The notes: generated from the letters alone by a model not told the origin. Positions 42,709 to 52,256 are shown, numbered from the stretch's first letter. The stretch: DNA of 64,000 nt from Tropicimonas sp. IMCC6043 (GCF_004146235.1 NZ_SELO01000016.1:1-64000), one strand, 5' to 3'. Numbers and translations are program-made.

Positions 42709-42908
42709 AACTCTATCGGTTCCTGAGCGAGGACGACACGTCTGCCTTCTGCCATAAGGTGACCCAGGCGCTGAACAACGGCTGGCACCTGCAGGGTGAT
42801 CCGACCTATGCCTTTGATTCGGCACGCGGCGTGATGCGGTGCGGTCAGGCGGTGGTGAAGGAGGTTGCCGGCACCTACCACCCCGACCTCAAGCTGGGAG
42901 AGCAGTGA
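42705..42908 (+). CDS. DUF1737 small protein
   Basis: A 67-residue protein: KLYRFLSEDDTSAFCHKVTQ, then ALNNGWHLQGDPTYAFDSA, with the DUF1737 pattern 'L-N-x-G-W-x-L-x-G-x-P'. The ATG overlaps the NnrU stop, and mch begins one base after the stop codon, so it lies inside an operon. Family function unknown; it is often found next to the mesaconyl-CoA hydratase gene in Rhodobacterales. Confidence 0.8.
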   Translation: MKLYRFLSEDDTSAFCHKVTQALNNGWHLQGDPTYAFDSARGVMRCGQAVVKEVAGTYHPDLKLGEQ

Positions 42909-42909
42909 C

Positions 42910-43956
42910 ATGGCCACGGCAACCGCGCAGAAGACCAACCCCGGCCGCTTCTTCGAGGACTACCGGTTCGGCGAGGTGATCGCGCATGCCGTGCCGCGCA
43001 CGCTCTCGGGCGGCGAACGGGCACTCTACCACGCGCTCTACCCGTCCCGCTTCGCACTGGCCTCCTCGGACGAGTTTGCCCGGAAATGCGGGCTGCGCGC
43101 GGCACCGATGGACGACCTGATCACTTTCCACACTGTGTTCGGCAAAACCGTTCCCGAGATCTCGCTCAACGCGGTGGCCAATCTCGGCTATGCCGAGGGC
43201 CATTTCCGCACGCCGGTCTACCCGGGCGACACGCTGCGCTCGGAAAGCGAGGTGATCGGGCTGAAGCAGAACTCCAGCGGCACCTCCGGCGTGGTCTGGG
43301 TCCGCACGACGGGGCGCAACCAGACCAATGACGTGGTGATCGACTATGTCCGCTGGGTCATGGTCCGGAAACGCGATCCCGAAGCGCCGGCGCCCGAGAC
43401 GGTGGTCCCGGATCTGGCGCAGGTCGTGGATCCGTCCGAACTCGCGCTCCCGCTCGGGCTGGAGTTCAACGCCTACCCGTTCGCGCAGGCCGGCGAACCC
43501 CATCGCTGGGGCGATTACGAGATCGGTGAACGGATCGACCATGTCGACGGCGTCACCATCGAGGAAGCCGAACACATGATGGCCACGCGGCTCTGGCAGA
43601 ACACCGCCAAGGTCCATTTCGACGCGACGTTCCGCCCGGACGGCAAGCGGCTGATCTATGGCGGCCACGTCATCTCGATGGCCCGTGCGCTCAGCTTCAA
43701 CGGGCTCGCCAATGCCCAGATGATCGTTGGCCTGAACGCAGGCGCCCATGCCAATCCTTGCTTCTCCGGCGACACGGTGAAGGCGTGGTCGGAAGTGCTG
43801 GACAAGGCCGAGACCGCCGCGCCCGGCGTCGGCGCGATCCGGCTCAGGCTGGTCGCAACGAAGGGCGGAGCGCCGTTCCGGCTCCGGGGTGAGGACGGCA
43901 AGTATCTCCCCGAGGTTCTGCTCGATCTCGACTACTGGGCGCTGATGCCGCTTTGA
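42910..43956 (+). CDS. mch: Mesaconyl-CoA hydratase (beta-methylmalyl-CoA dehydratase)
   Basis: A 348-residue MaoC-like double hot-dog enzyme: NPGRFFEDYRFGEVIAHAVP, SLNAVANLGYAEGHFRTPVY, a second hot-dog part from about residue 190 (AYPFAQAGEPHRWGDYEIGE) and AKVHFDATFRPDGKRLIYGG. It hydrates mesaconyl-C1-CoA to (2R,3S)-beta-methylmalyl-CoA in the ethylmalonyl-CoA pathway. Length matches Mch (about 343-350). It is the last gene in the mcl2-nnrU-DUF1737-mch operon, which places two pathway steps in one unit. Confidence 0.88.
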   Translation: MATATAQKTNPGRFFEDYRFGEVIAHAVPRTLSGGERALYHALYPSRFALASSDEFARKCGLRAAPMDDLITFHTVFGKTVPEISLNAVANLGYAEGHFRTPVYPGDTLRSESEVIGLKQNSSGTSGVVWVRTTGRNQTNDVVIDYVRWVMVRKRDPEAPAPETVVPDLAQVVDPSELALPLGLEFNAYPFAQAGEPHRWGDYEIGERIDHVDGVTIEEAEHMMATRLWQNTAKVHFDATFRPDGKRLIYGGHVISMARALSFNGLANAQMIVGLNAGAHANPCFSGDTVKAWSEVLDKAETAAPGVGAIRLRLVATKGGAPFRLRGEDGKYLPEVLLDLDYWALMPL

Positions 43957-44019
43957 TACAGTCGACGGCAGTCCGTTTCGCACAACTTTCGCAAATCTCC
44001 CCGAGGCCGGGACACGAGA

Positions 44020-44682
44020 TCACGCCCCTCTGGCGGATTTCCTTCGGGCGAGAACAAACGCCAGCCCACCGATCAGCAATACCCCTGTTTCTGGAAGAGG
44101 CACAGTTTCCGGCGCCGGTGCCAGAGTCGCCGTGACATAGAGCGGATCAGGGTAGGTGCCGAAATCCGCATCGAACCGTCCCACGGGGAGCAGCGCCTCG
44201 ACGACATCCCGAATGGTCTCCAAAGACCGGCTTGTGTCCAGTGACATTCGCAAGGCGTGGATACCGCCAAAAGGGCCGCTCTCTTCCGCAAGATACAGCC
44301 CGGACACGGCGTAGACCGAGTTGTAATACATCCAGGGGTCCAGAACCGCCTCGAAAAATCCCGGGACGATCAGAACAGCCGAAAACGCACGGCCAAGGGC
44401 GGAGCTCTGGTCGATTGTCCAACGATCCGTCGGGCCGATCAGAGTGTCCAACTCCGCGTCGTCCACGTGAAGTTCGACCGTGGCCAGTGTCCCAACCGGC
44501 GGAATCGGCGGATTGCAGATGGGCTGGTCACTGCCGCCATCGCATCCGTAGGTTCCGTAGAATTCGGCCAAACCGGTTTCCGAGGGAACATTCGAAATAT
44601 ACGCATCGTAGCTCACGACCAGAGCATCGGATGCCGCCGGCGCAAGCAGCGCGAAGGCAAGTACAGACAGAAGAGGTTTCAT
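44020..44682 (-). CDS. Exported protein with VPLPx-type C-terminal sorting signal
   Basis: A 220-residue protein. A signal peptide (KPLLSVLAFALLAPAASDA) precedes a beta-rich domain with a Cys pair (GCDGGSDQPICNPP). The C-terminus is ETVPLPETGVLLIGGLAFVL followed by ARRKSARGA: a VPLP motif, one hydrophobic helix and a basic end. This matches the PEP-CTERM/VPLPA-CTERM tripartite sorting signal of exopolysaccharide-producing alphaproteobacteria. It is likely a surface or matrix protein processed by an exosortase or rhombosortase-like enzyme, which is not in the window. The middle domain is unknown. Confidence 0.75.
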   Translation of the reverse strand: MKPLLSVLAFALLAPAASDALVVSYDAYISNVPSETGLAEFYGTYGCDGGSDQPICNPPIPPVGTLATVELHVDDAELDTLIGPTDRWTIDQSSALGRAFSAVLIVPGFFEAVLDPWMYYNSVYAVSGLYLAEESGPFGGIHALRMSLDTSRSLETIRDVVEALLPVGRFDADFGTYPDPLYVTATLAPAPETVPLPETGVLLIGGLAFVLARRKSARGA

Positions 44683-44934
44683 GAAATCCCTCAATACAAG
44701 ACCGGCCCCCGTTCGAACCATGTCATCAATCGTTAATAAATGTAACGCTTTTTCGATCAGGAATGCTCTGTTCGCTTCGGTTCTAACTGATCTCTCGTCG
44801 CGTGAAAGTCCGGGTACAGCGAAATTGAGCCTGGCGTTTGGCGCGGCACGACGGTCAATGACAGCCGCTTCATCTACCAAGTTCGACCGCGGACCAATGA
44901 AGACGGCACTTCGAAAGGTTCGACCGGAGTGCGC

Positions 44935-46230
44935 CTAACCGGCCGCAAGCCCCGGAATCGGCACGCCGAAGACCTGTGCCAGAAGGACGAAGTTCAGTGT
45001 CAGGACGACAGTGGCCCCGAGGATACCCGCAAGTCGGGTCAGCGGGCCGACGCGAAACTCGCCCATGATGTCCTTGCGCCCGACGAAGATCAGCAGCGCC
45101 ACCATCGGCACTGGCAGGGCGATGCTCAGGATCACCTGGCTCATAACCAGCGCCTCGGTGGCATTGACCCCGAGCGCAACCACGGCGAAGGCCGGCGCCA
45201 TGGTAACGAGGCGACGCAGCCAGATCGGAATGCGAATATGCAGGAAGCCCTGCATGATGAGCTGCCCCGCCATGGTGCCGACAACCGAGCTGGAAATGCC
45301 GGACGCGATCAGCGAAACGAGGAACACAGACGAAGCGGCCGCTCCCAACAGCGGTGTCAACATGTGATAGGCGGTCTCGATCTCTGCGACCTCGCTATGG
45401 CCGCGATGGAAGGCGCTCGAGGCCATCATCACCATCGCCATGTTGATCATCCCGGCGAGCGCCAGCGCGATGATGACCTCCCGGTTCGAAAACCGCAGGA
45501 TCATGCGGCGGTCGCGGTCACTGCCGATCGGGGTGCGGCCCTGCGTCAAGCCGGAGTGGAGATAGATCGCATGCGGCATCACCGTTGCGCCGATGATGCC
45601 GACCGAGATCAGCAGCGCCGTCGAATCGGGCATCTGCGGGATCACCAGCCCGGCCGCCGCATCGCCCCAGGCGATCGGCGCGATCAGCAGTTCGATCAAG
45701 TAGCAGAGTCCGATCACGCCGACGAAGGCGCCGATGATCAGCTCCATCGGCCGGAAGCCGCGCCCCTCGAACAGCAGGATGCCGTATGTGACAATCGCCG
45801 TCACCGCCATGCCGGCCATCAGCGGCATCTGGAAGAGCAGCGCCAGCCCGATCGCCCCGCCGAGGAATTCCGCGAGATCGGTCGCCATGGCGGCGACCTC
45901 GCTCACCGCCCACATGACCCAGACGGCGCGGCGCGGGAAGTGGTCGCGGCAGAGCTCGGCGAGGTTCTTCCCTGTGACGATGCCGAGCCGCGCCGAGAGC
46001 GCCTGGAATAGCATCGCGATCAGGTTCGCACAGAGCACCACCCACAGCAGCGTGTAACCGTAGCCCGCGCCCGCCTGGATATTGGTCGCGTAGTTGCCGG
46101 GATCCATATAGGCGATCGAAGCGATCACCGCCGGGCCGAAGAACAGCAAGGCCGCGCGCGGTCCCCGGCGCTGACCGGCGAGGACCTGCGCCATAGCAGC
46201 TTGCGTCCGCGTCGTTACCCGCCCGGTCAT
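44935..46230 (-). CDS. mntH: Divalent metal cation (Mn/Fe) transporter, Nramp family
   Basis: A roughly 431-residue membrane protein with 11 helices. The metal-binding motif of helix 1 is ASIAYMDPGNYATNI (Asp-Pro-Gly-Asn) and that of helix 6 is GATVMPHAIYLHSGL (Met-Pro-His). These are the Nramp metal ligands, so it is a proton-coupled manganese/iron importer. The start at 46230 (MTGRVTTRTQ) suits the family. It is divergent from an MntR-like gene with a dyad between them. Complete. Confidence 0.92.
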   Translation of the reverse strand: MTGRVTTRTQAAMAQVLAGQRRGPRAALLFFGPAVIASIAYMDPGNYATNIQAGAGYGYTLLWVVLCANLIAMLFQALSARLGIVTGKNLAELCRDHFPRRAVWVMWAVSEVAAMATDLAEFLGGAIGLALLFQMPLMAGMAVTAIVTYGILLFEGRGFRPMELIIGAFVGVIGLCYLIELLIAPIAWGDAAAGLVIPQMPDSTALLISVGIIGATVMPHAIYLHSGLTQGRTPIGSDRDRRMILRFSNREVIIALALAGMINMAMVMMASSAFHRGHSEVAEIETAYHMLTPLLGAAASSVFLVSLIASGISSSVVGTMAGQLIMQGFLHIRIPIWLRRLVTMAPAFAVVALGVNATEALVMSQVILSIALPVPMVALLIFVGRKDIMGEFRVGPLTRLAGILGATVVLTLNFVLLAQVFGVPIPGLAAG

Positions 46231-46274
46231 GTTGCAACGGCCTCGCACTCTTGAAAGATCACCGCAAATGAAGC

Positions 46275-46295
46275 CTTGGCAACATTTCTGTCAAG
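46275..46295. promoter_or_regulatory. Candidate MntR operator
   Basis: CTTGGCA-N7-TGTCAAG (46275-46281 and 46289-46295) is an inverted repeat with one mismatch, 45 bp before the mntH start and in the mntH/mntR divergent region. It is a natural target for the DtxR-type regulator next to it. Not proven. Confidence 0.4.
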
Positions 46296-46407
46296 AAGCA
46301 TTAAAAGCATGGCTGGTCTGCCAGATCGGCGCATGGCCAGCGGCTTCGTTCGCGACGCCGGATAGGCTATGGTCGACAGGGAGGTCGCGAGGCCGGGGAG
46401 AGGGTGA

Positions 46408-46872
46408 ATGCAGCAGGATCGAGCGGACGAAGGCGAGGCGACGGTGGAGCCAGAGCGCTTCAACCAGGCGCGAGCCGCACAATCCATGGCGGTACTGGAA
46501 GACTATGTCGAGATGATCGGCGATCTCATTAGCGAGTTCGGCGAGGCCCGCATCACCGACATCGCCCAACGCATGGGCGTCACCCATCCGACAGCGACAA
46601 AGGCGGTGAGTCGCCTCAAGCGAGAGGGTCTCGCCGTGTCGCGCCCCTATCGTGGCGTCTTCCTGACCGAGGCCGGAGCGGAACTCGCCGAGCGGGTGCG
46701 CATGCGCCACCGCACGCTGGTCGACTTCCTGGTCGCCGTCGGCGTGCCCGCCGAGACCGCCGAACTCGATGCCGAGGGCATGGAGCATCACGTGTCCGAC
46801 GCCACGCTGCGCGCCTTCGAAACCTATCTGGAAAGAGCCCGCGCCTCCGATGGGCCGGACTTTCAGGACTGA
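46408..46872 (+). CDS. mntR: Manganese-dependent DtxR/MntR-family regulator
   Basis: A 154-residue regulator: winged helix (EYV/DYVEMIGDLISEFGEARITD, then IAQRMGVTHPTATKAVSRLK) and the dimerisation/metal domain with MRHRTLVDFLVAVGV, EGMEHHVSDATLRAFETYL. The metal-site residues His and Glu are present (RHRTL, AEGMEHHVSD). It represses mntH when manganese is plentiful; the two genes are divergent. GGGGAGAGGG is a good ribosome binding site. Confidence 0.9.
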   Translation: MQQDRADEGEATVEPERFNQARAAQSMAVLEDYVEMIGDLISEFGEARITDIAQRMGVTHPTATKAVSRLKREGLAVSRPYRGVFLTEAGAELAERVRMRHRTLVDFLVAVGVPAETAELDAEGMEHHVSDATLRAFETYLERARASDGPDFQD

Positions 46873-47089
46873 CCAGGAGACGCCGCACGCCGACCTGCCA
46901 ATTTCCGATCATATCTGAATATGTATCTCCAAACGCTTGTTTTCGGCGGGCTTTGGCCGCGGCTCGGCGGTTGTTGCGCCGATTTATCGCGCCGAGTCGC
47001 ACCGCATTCGCGTGACACCCGTCCGGGAAGTATTAGAGAAGGGGGCAAATGCGGGACACATTCCGCGCTAACAAAGGGAGCCAGATCTC

Positions 47090-47485
47090 ATGGCAGATGT
47101 GAACCGGGGGAATCGTCCCCTGTCGCCCCACCTCCAGATCTACCGTCCGCATATCCTGATGGTCAGTTCGATCCTCATCCGGATCACCGGCAACGGATCG
47201 ACGGTCGGCATGGTGCTCGTGCTCTGGTGGCTGCTCGCCGCCGCCGCCGGGCCCGACGTCTACGCCGCACATAGCGCGTGGCTGTTCGGCTGGTGGCTTG
47301 CCTATATCGTCTGGTTCGGCGTGATCTGGGCGCTGTGGTACCACATGCTGGGCGGCATCCGTCACCTGATCTGGGACGAGGCTGTTGGCCTCGAGCTCGA
47401 GACCGCCGAAAAGCTCGGCTGGATCATCGTCGCAGGCTCCGTCGTCGGCGCCGTCGTGACATCCATCATCCTGCTCATCGTCTGA
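47090..47485 (+). CDS. sdhC: Succinate dehydrogenase cytochrome b556 subunit
   Basis: A 131-residue, three-helix membrane anchor: NRPLSPHLQIYRPHILMVSS, ILIRITGNGSTVGMVLVLWW and the heme-ligand region WALWYHMLGGIRHLIWDE with the axial His. With SdhD it binds heme b and ubiquinone. It is the first gene of the sdh operon; 217 bp upstream hold no gene and must contain the promoter. Confidence 0.93.
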   Translation: MADVNRGNRPLSPHLQIYRPHILMVSSILIRITGNGSTVGMVLVLWWLLAAAAGPDVYAAHSAWLFGWWLAYIVWFGVIWALWYHMLGGIRHLIWDEAVGLELETAEKLGWIIVAGSVVGAVVTSIILLIV

Positions 47486-47498
47486 CCCGGAGGCACCC

Positions 47499-47888
47499 AT
47501 GTCCTACATGACCGATCGCAAACGCGCCGCCGGCAAGGGCTCGCTGGCCCACGGGGCCGAGCACCAGCTCCAGGTCACCTACAGCTCCTACATGATGGCC
47601 ACACTGGTCATCCTGTTCCTCATCCGCATCGCGCCGCTCGTCGGCGCCCCCTACGAGGTCGTCCTCGAGGGCCTGACCCGGCCCTTCAACTTCGTCATCA
47701 TGGGCCTCTTCGTGGTCTCGACCACCTATCACTGGCGTTTCAACATCAAGAAGGTGTTCGAGGACTATGTCCCGCACGGCTTCGACTTCGCCGGCATGAT
47801 CATCACCACCGCGCTTGGCTGGTTCTTCTGCGGCCTGGGCCTCTTTGCCCTGGTCAAGATCCTGATCGCCTCGATGATCGCTGGCTGA
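47499..47888 (+). CDS. sdhD: Succinate dehydrogenase membrane anchor subunit
   Basis: A 129-residue, three-helix anchor: [40 protein letters not shown] and [20 protein letters not shown]. The position between sdhC and sdhA and the length are typical of alphaproteobacteria. It completes the quinone site with SdhC and SdhB. CCCGGAGGC precedes the ATG. Confidence 0.93.
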   Translation: MSYMTDRKRAAGKGSLAHGAEHQLQVTYSSYMMATLVILFLIRIAPLVGAPYEVVLEGLTRPFNFVIMGLFVVSTTYHWRFNIKKVFEDYVPHGFDFAGMIITTALGWFFCGLGLFALVKILIASMIAG

Positions 47889-47904
47889 GTTCTGGGAGAA
47901 TACA

Positions 47905-49710
47905 ATGACCGCATACGATATCACCCATCATACCTATGACGTTGTCGTCGTGGGCGCTGGCGGTGCCGGCCTCCGGGCCACCCTCGGCATGGCCGAGCAG
48001 GGGCTGAAGACGGCCTGTGTCACCAAGGTCTTCCCGACCCGGTCGCACACCGTCGCCGCTCAGGGCGGCATCGCCGCATCGCTCGCCAACATGGGCCCGG
48101 ACAACTGGCAGTGGCACATGTACGACACCGTCAAGGGCTCGGACTGGCTCGGCGACACCGACGCGATGGAATACATGGTCCGCGAGGCACCCAAGGCCGT
48201 CTACGAGCTCGAGCATTACGGCGTGCCTTTCTCGCGTACCGAGGAAGGCAAGATCTACCAGCGTCCCTTCGGCGGCCACACCACCGAGTTCGGCGAAGGC
48301 CCCTCGGTCCAGCGGACCTGTGCCGCCGCAGACCGCACCGGCCACGCCATCCTGCACACGCTCTACGGCCAGTCGATCAAGAACGACGCGCAGTTCTTCA
48401 TCGAGTATTTCGCCACCGACCTGATCATGTCCGAAGACGGGCAGTGCCAGGGCGTGCTTGCCTGGAAACTCGATGACGGCACGCTTCACGCCTTCAACGC
48501 CAAGATGGTCGTTCTGGCCACCGGCGGCTATGGACGCGCCTATTTCTCGGCCACGTCGGCCCATACCTGCACCGGCGACGGCAACGCGATGATCGCGCGC
48601 GCCGGCCTGCCGCTCCAGGACATGGAGTTCGTTCAGTTCCACCCGACCGGCATCTACGGCTCGGGCTGCCTGATCACCGAGGGCGCCCGCGGTGAGGGCG
48701 GCTATCTGACCAACTCCGAAGGCGAGCGCTTCATGGAGCGCTATGCGCCGACCTACAAGGACCTTGCCTCGCGCGACGTGGTCAGCCGCTGCATGACGAT
48801 CGAGATCCGCGAAGGTCGCGGCGTCGGCCCGAACAAGGACCACATCTACCTGCACCTCAACCACATCCCGAAAGAGACGCTCGCCGAGCGCCTGCCGGGC
48901 ATCACCGAGAGTGCGGAGATCTTCGCCGGCGTCGACCTGACCCGCGAGCCGATCCCGGTGCTGCCGACGGTGCACTACAACATGGGCGGCATCCCGACCA
49001 ACTACTGGGGCGAGGTGCTCAACCCGACCGAGGACAATCCCGACGCCGTCGCGCCCGGCCTGATGGCCGTCGGCGAGGCGGGCTGCGCTTCGGTCCATGG
49101 CGCCAACCGCCTCGGCTCCAACTCGCTGATCGACCTCGTGGTCTTCGGCCGCGCCGCTGCCATTCGCGCCGGCGAGGTGGTCGACCCCGCTGCGGCCAAC
49201 CCCGAGCTCAACAAGGCGTCGCTCGACGCCGCGCTGGATCGGTTCGACAAGGTCCGCCACGCCGATGGCGGCACGCCTACCGCGGCGCTAAGGCTCGAGA
49301 TGCAGAAGACCATGCAGGACAACGCCGCCGTCTTCCGCACCGACAAGATCCTCGCCGAGGGCGTCGAGAAGATGAAGGCAGTCGCCAGCAAGCTCGACGA
49401 CCTGAAGCTCACCGACCGCTCGCTGGTCTGGAACTCCGACCTGATGGAGAGCCTCGAGCTGACCAACCTCATGCCCTGTGCGATGGCCACCATCGTGGGC
49501 GCCGAGGCGCGCAAGGAGAGCCGCGGGGCGCATGCCTCCGAGGACCATCCCGAGCGCGACGACGTCAACTGGCGCAAGCACACGTTGGCGGTGGTCGACG
49601 GCCCGAACGTGACGCTCAGCTATCGGCCCGTGCATCTTGACCCGCTGACCCCCGAAGCTGAAGGTGGAATCGATACTGCCAAGATTGCACCGAAAGCGAG
49701 GGTCTACTGA
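47905..49710 (+). CDS. sdhA: Succinate dehydrogenase flavoprotein subunit
   Basis: A 601-residue flavoprotein: FAD motif [20 protein letters not shown], covalent FAD-linking His in [18 protein letters not shown], substrate-site stretch [20 protein letters not shown], and the active-site [13 protein letters not shown] and GAN-R-L-G-S-N-S region. It oxidises succinate to fumarate and passes electrons to SdhB. Its TGA overlaps the ATG of an unknown secreted protein. Confidence 0.97.
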   Translation: MTAYDITHHTYDVVVVGAGGAGLRATLGMAEQGLKTACVTKVFPTRSHTVAAQGGIAASLANMGPDNWQWHMYDTVKGSDWLGDTDAMEYMVREAPKAVYELEHYGVPFSRTEEGKIYQRPFGGHTTEFGEGPSVQRTCAAADRTGHAILHTLYGQSIKNDAQFFIEYFATDLIMSEDGQCQGVLAWKLDDGTLHAFNAKMVVLATGGYGRAYFSATSAHTCTGDGNAMIARAGLPLQDMEFVQFHPTGIYGSGCLITEGARGEGGYLTNSEGERFMERYAPTYKDLASRDVVSRCMTIEIREGRGVGPNKDHIYLHLNHIPKETLAERLPGITESAEIFAGVDLTREPIPVLPTVHYNMGGIPTNYWGEVLNPTEDNPDAVAPGLMAVGEAGCASVHGANRLGSNSLIDLVVFGRAAAIRAGEVVDPAAANPELNKASLDAALDRFDKVRHADGGTPTAALRLEMQKTMQDNAAVFRTDKILAEGVEKMKAVASKLDDLKLTDRSLVWNSDLMESLELTNLMPCAMATIVGAEARKESRGAHASEDHPERDDVNWRKHTLAVVDGPNVTLSYRPVHLDPLTPEAEGGIDTAKIAPKARVY

Positions 49711-50129
49711 TGAAATACCGGTTCCACCTGCTTACCGCCGCCATTGTGGTCGCAAGCTCCCTGGCGAGCGTCGCCTCCGCAAGCACCACCCTGGATGCCC
49801 AGCGCGACGCGATCGTCCAGTGCAAGGCGCAGCGTTTCGTGGGTGGAGCCGCCTACATCGTGCAACGCAAGGGTGCGTCGGCGTCCAGCCAGATGGCGGT
49901 CGAGATCCTGCCCTACGACCAGGTGACCTATGTCGATGCGGATGCGATCAACCGCTGCGCGGCCAAGCGTCTGGGCCTCACGCAGGCCGAGATCGACAAG
50001 ATCGGCTGGCGTACCCGCACAATCGTTCGATCGATCCGCTACCCCAATGGCTATCGCGGCCAGGGCTGCGGTCGAACCCCCTCGATCCTCTACAAGGGCG
50101 ATCTTTATTGCCAATGGGCAAGGCGCTGA
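49710..50129 (+). CDS. Secreted protein of unknown function inside the sdh operon
   Basis: A 139-residue protein with a signal peptide (FHLLTAAIVVASSLASVASA, then STTLD). The mature part has three Cys (IVQCKAQRF, INRCAAKRLG, GQGCGRTPS) plus a fourth near the end (LYCQWARR), so two disulfides are possible. I recognise no family. Its ATG shares one base with the sdhA stop, and sdhB follows after 83 bp. It is unrelated to the complex II subunits and would act in the periplasm. Its placement implies co-transcription with sdh. Confidence 0.7.
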   Translation: MKYRFHLLTAAIVVASSLASVASASTTLDAQRDAIVQCKAQRFVGGAAYIVQRKGASASSQMAVEILPYDQVTYVDADAINRCAAKRLGLTQAEIDKIGWRTRTIVRSIRYPNGYRGQGCGRTPSILYKGDLYCQWARR

Positions 50130-50212
50130 CCCGGATGGGTCGGTCAGACATATCACTCGAACCAAAGCCACGCGACGGCTTCCGGCCGCGCCTGGGCATC
50201 TGAGGTGACCAC

Positions 50213-50992
50213 ATGGTTCAATTCACTCTCCCCCAGAACTCCAAGATCAAGACCGGGAAAACCTGGCCCAAGCCGGAGGGCGCAAAGAACGTCCGCAAGT
50301 TCCAGATCTACCGCTGGAACCCCGATGACGGGAAGAATCCACAGATCGATACCTATTTCATCGACATGGACAAGTGCGGCCCGATGATCCTCGACGCCCT
50401 GATCAAGATCAAGGACGAGATCGATCCGACGCTGACCTTCCGGCGCTCCTGCCGCGAGGGGATCTGCGGCTCCTGCGCGATGAACATCAACGGCATCAAC
50501 AAGCTGGCCTGCATCTGGGGCATCAACGAGCAGAAGGGAGACATCAAGATCTACCCTCTGCCGCATATGGCCGTGGTGAAGGATCTCGTCCCGGACCTCA
50601 CGCTGTTCTATGCCCAGCACGCTTCGATCATGCCCTGGCTCGAGACCAAGACGCCGGCGCCCGAGAAGGAATGGCTGCAAAGCCCCGAGGACCGCGCGAA
50701 GCTCGACGGCCTCTATGAATGCGTGCTCTGCGCCTCCTGCACCGCTTCCTGCCCCGCCTACTGGTGGAACGGCGACCGGTATCTCGGCCCGGCCGCGCTG
50801 CTGCATGCCTATCGCTGGATGATCGACAGCCGCGACGAGGCCACCGGCGAACGGATTGACGACGTGGAAGACCCCTACAAGCTCTATCGCTGCCACGTCA
50901 TCATGAACTGCACCCAGACCTGCCCGAAGGGCCTGAACCCCGGCAAGGCGATCGCCGAGATCCGCCTCCTGGCGCAGGAACGCCTGCACTGA
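50213..50992 (+). CDS. sdhB: Succinate dehydrogenase iron-sulfur subunit
   Basis: A 259-residue protein with three clusters: the [2Fe-2S] motif [20 protein letters not shown] with the fourth Cys after it, the [4Fe-4S] motif [12 protein letters not shown] and the [3Fe-4S] motif [17 protein letters not shown]. It moves electrons from SdhA to the quinone. The trailing region ([18 protein letters not shown]) is normal. A strong terminator follows 26 bp after the stop. Confidence 0.97.
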   Translation: MVQFTLPQNSKIKTGKTWPKPEGAKNVRKFQIYRWNPDDGKNPQIDTYFIDMDKCGPMILDALIKIKDEIDPTLTFRRSCREGICGSCAMNINGINKLACIWGINEQKGDIKIYPLPHMAVVKDLVPDLTLFYAQHASIMPWLETKTPAPEKEWLQSPEDRAKLDGLYECVLCASCTASCPAYWWNGDRYLGPAALLHAYRWMIDSRDEATGERIDDVEDPYKLYRCHVIMNCTQTCPKGLNPGKAIAEIRLLAQERLH

Positions 50993-51018
50993 ACGCTAAA
51001 GGCAGTCTTGAGACACCA

Positions 51019-51052
51019 GGGCCCGGCCAGATGGCCGGGCCCGTTTCGTTTT
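51019..51052 (+). terminator. Intrinsic terminator of the sdh operon
   Basis: Perfect 10-bp arms GGGCCCGGCC and GGCCGGGCCC with the loop AGAT, followed by GTTTCGTTTTC. Confidence 0.88.
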
Positions 51053-51108
51053 CGGAGTGCAACGGATGGGTGGGCCGCGCGGTGCCTTGCCGAAGCAGGC
51101 GTGTACGC

Positions 51109-51447
51109 TCAGAACATCCTTGCACCTGCCGCCACCGCCGCATCCGGTGCCAGCAGGACGACTTCGCCCTCTGCGTCCGGCACGCCCAGAACCAGCACCT
51201 CCGACATGAACTTCCCGATCTGCCGGGGCGGGAAATTTACCACCGCCATGACTATCCGCCCGGGCAGCGTCTCGACATCGTAGTGTCGGGTGATCTGCGC
51301 CGAGCTCTTCTTCTCGCCGATCTCCGGCCCGAAATCGATCCAGAGCTTGATCGCCGGCTTACGCGCCTCCGGAAAAGGCTCCGCTTTCAGAACGCGTCCG
51401 GCCCGGATGTCGACCTTCAGGAAGTCCTCGAAGGAAATCTCGCTCAT
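51109..51447 (-). CDS. csaA: CsaA-type tRNA-binding/chaperone-like protein
   Basis: A 112-residue EMAP-II/OB-fold tRNA-binding domain: FLKVDIRAGRVLKAEPFPEA, KLWIDFGPEIGEKKSSAQIT, VVNFPPRQIGKFMSEVLVLG. It matches CsaA, a dimeric secretion-related chaperone that also binds tRNA. It overlaps proC by four bases and is the second gene of that pair. Confidence 0.9.
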   Translation of the reverse strand: MSEISFEDFLKVDIRAGRVLKAEPFPEARKPAIKLWIDFGPEIGEKKSSAQITRHYDVETLPGRIVMAVVNFPPRQIGKFMSEVLVLGVPDAEGEVVLLAPDAAVAAGARMF

Positions 51448-52256
51448 GTCGCCAGCTCCCGGCTCCGCGCCGCCGCCGCGCCGACTGCCCGTTCCAGCAG
51501 CGCCGGAAACCCGTTCTCCGGGCGCATCAGGACCTCAAGGGCCGCCGCCGTCGTTCCCCCGGGCGAGGTCACGTTCACACGCAACTGCGCCGCGCTCTCA
51601 TCGGCCTGGTGGAGCAATTCCCCGGCGCCCTCAACGGTCGCCCGGGCGAGCTGCATCGCCAGCGTCTCCGGAAGCCCCTGCGCAACCCCGGCCTGCGCCA
51701 TCGCCTCGACGAGGTGGAACACATAGGCCGGCCCGGACCCAGACAGCGCCGTCACCGCGTCCATCTGCGCCTCCTCCTCCAGCCGAACGACCGCGCCGAC
51801 TGCTCTCAGCAATCGCTCCGCAAGGTCCAGATGCGCCGCCGTCGCCTCTGCATTGCCGATGATCGCCGTGATCCCCCGTCCGACCGCCGCCGGCGTGTTC
51901 GGCATTGCCCGGATAACCGGCGTCCCTTCCCCAAGAACTGCCTCGAAGTACAAGATCGGCGTCCCCGCCGCGACTGACAGGAAGAGCGTGCCGCCACCTC
52001 CGAACCCGGCCAGGTTGGGCAGAGCCTCGGCCATCATCTGCGGCTTGACGGCCACGAGAACGATCGCTGGATCCTTTGGCAGATCTCCGTCGAGCCGTAC
52101 CCCCTGCGCTTTCAGCCAGTCCGATGGCTTGGGATCAATCACGCTCACCGCTCCGGCCGGGAAACCGTCCGCCAGCCAGCCCTGCAGCATCGCCGACCCC
52201 ATCTTGCCGCAGCCCAGGAGCACAAGCCCCCGCGCCCTCACCGCATCCATGTCCAT
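51444..52256 (-). CDS. proC: Pyrroline-5-carboxylate reductase
   Basis: A 270-residue P5C reductase: cofactor motif LVLLGCGKMGSAMLQGWLAD, RAMPNTPAAVGRGITAIIGN and the C-terminal family signature with DAVTALSGSGPAYVFHLVEA and NVTSPGGTTAAALEVL. It makes proline from P5C. The start at 52256 is six bases after GAGGGA; a second in-frame ATG follows two codons later. It overlaps csaA. Confidence 0.95.
   Translation of the reverse strand: MDMDAVRARGLVLLGCGKMGSAMLQGWLADGFPAGAVSVIDPKPSDWLKAQGVRLDGDLPKDPAIVLVAVKPQMMAEALPNLAGFGGGGTLFLSVAAGTPILYFEAVLGEGTPVIRAMPNTPAAVGRGITAIIGNAEATAAHLDLAERLLRAVGAVVRLEEEAQMDAVTALSGSGPAYVFHLVEAMAQAGVAQGLPETLAMQLARATVEGAGELLHQADESAAQLRVNVTSPGGTTAAALEVLMRPENGFPALLERAVGAAAARSRELAT

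Noticed and set aside
44681-44938. Plus-strand frame opposite the start of the VPLPE protein gene
   Set aside because: Begins in the opposite strand of a real start codon, has no ribosome binding site and an atypical Ser/Arg-rich composition.
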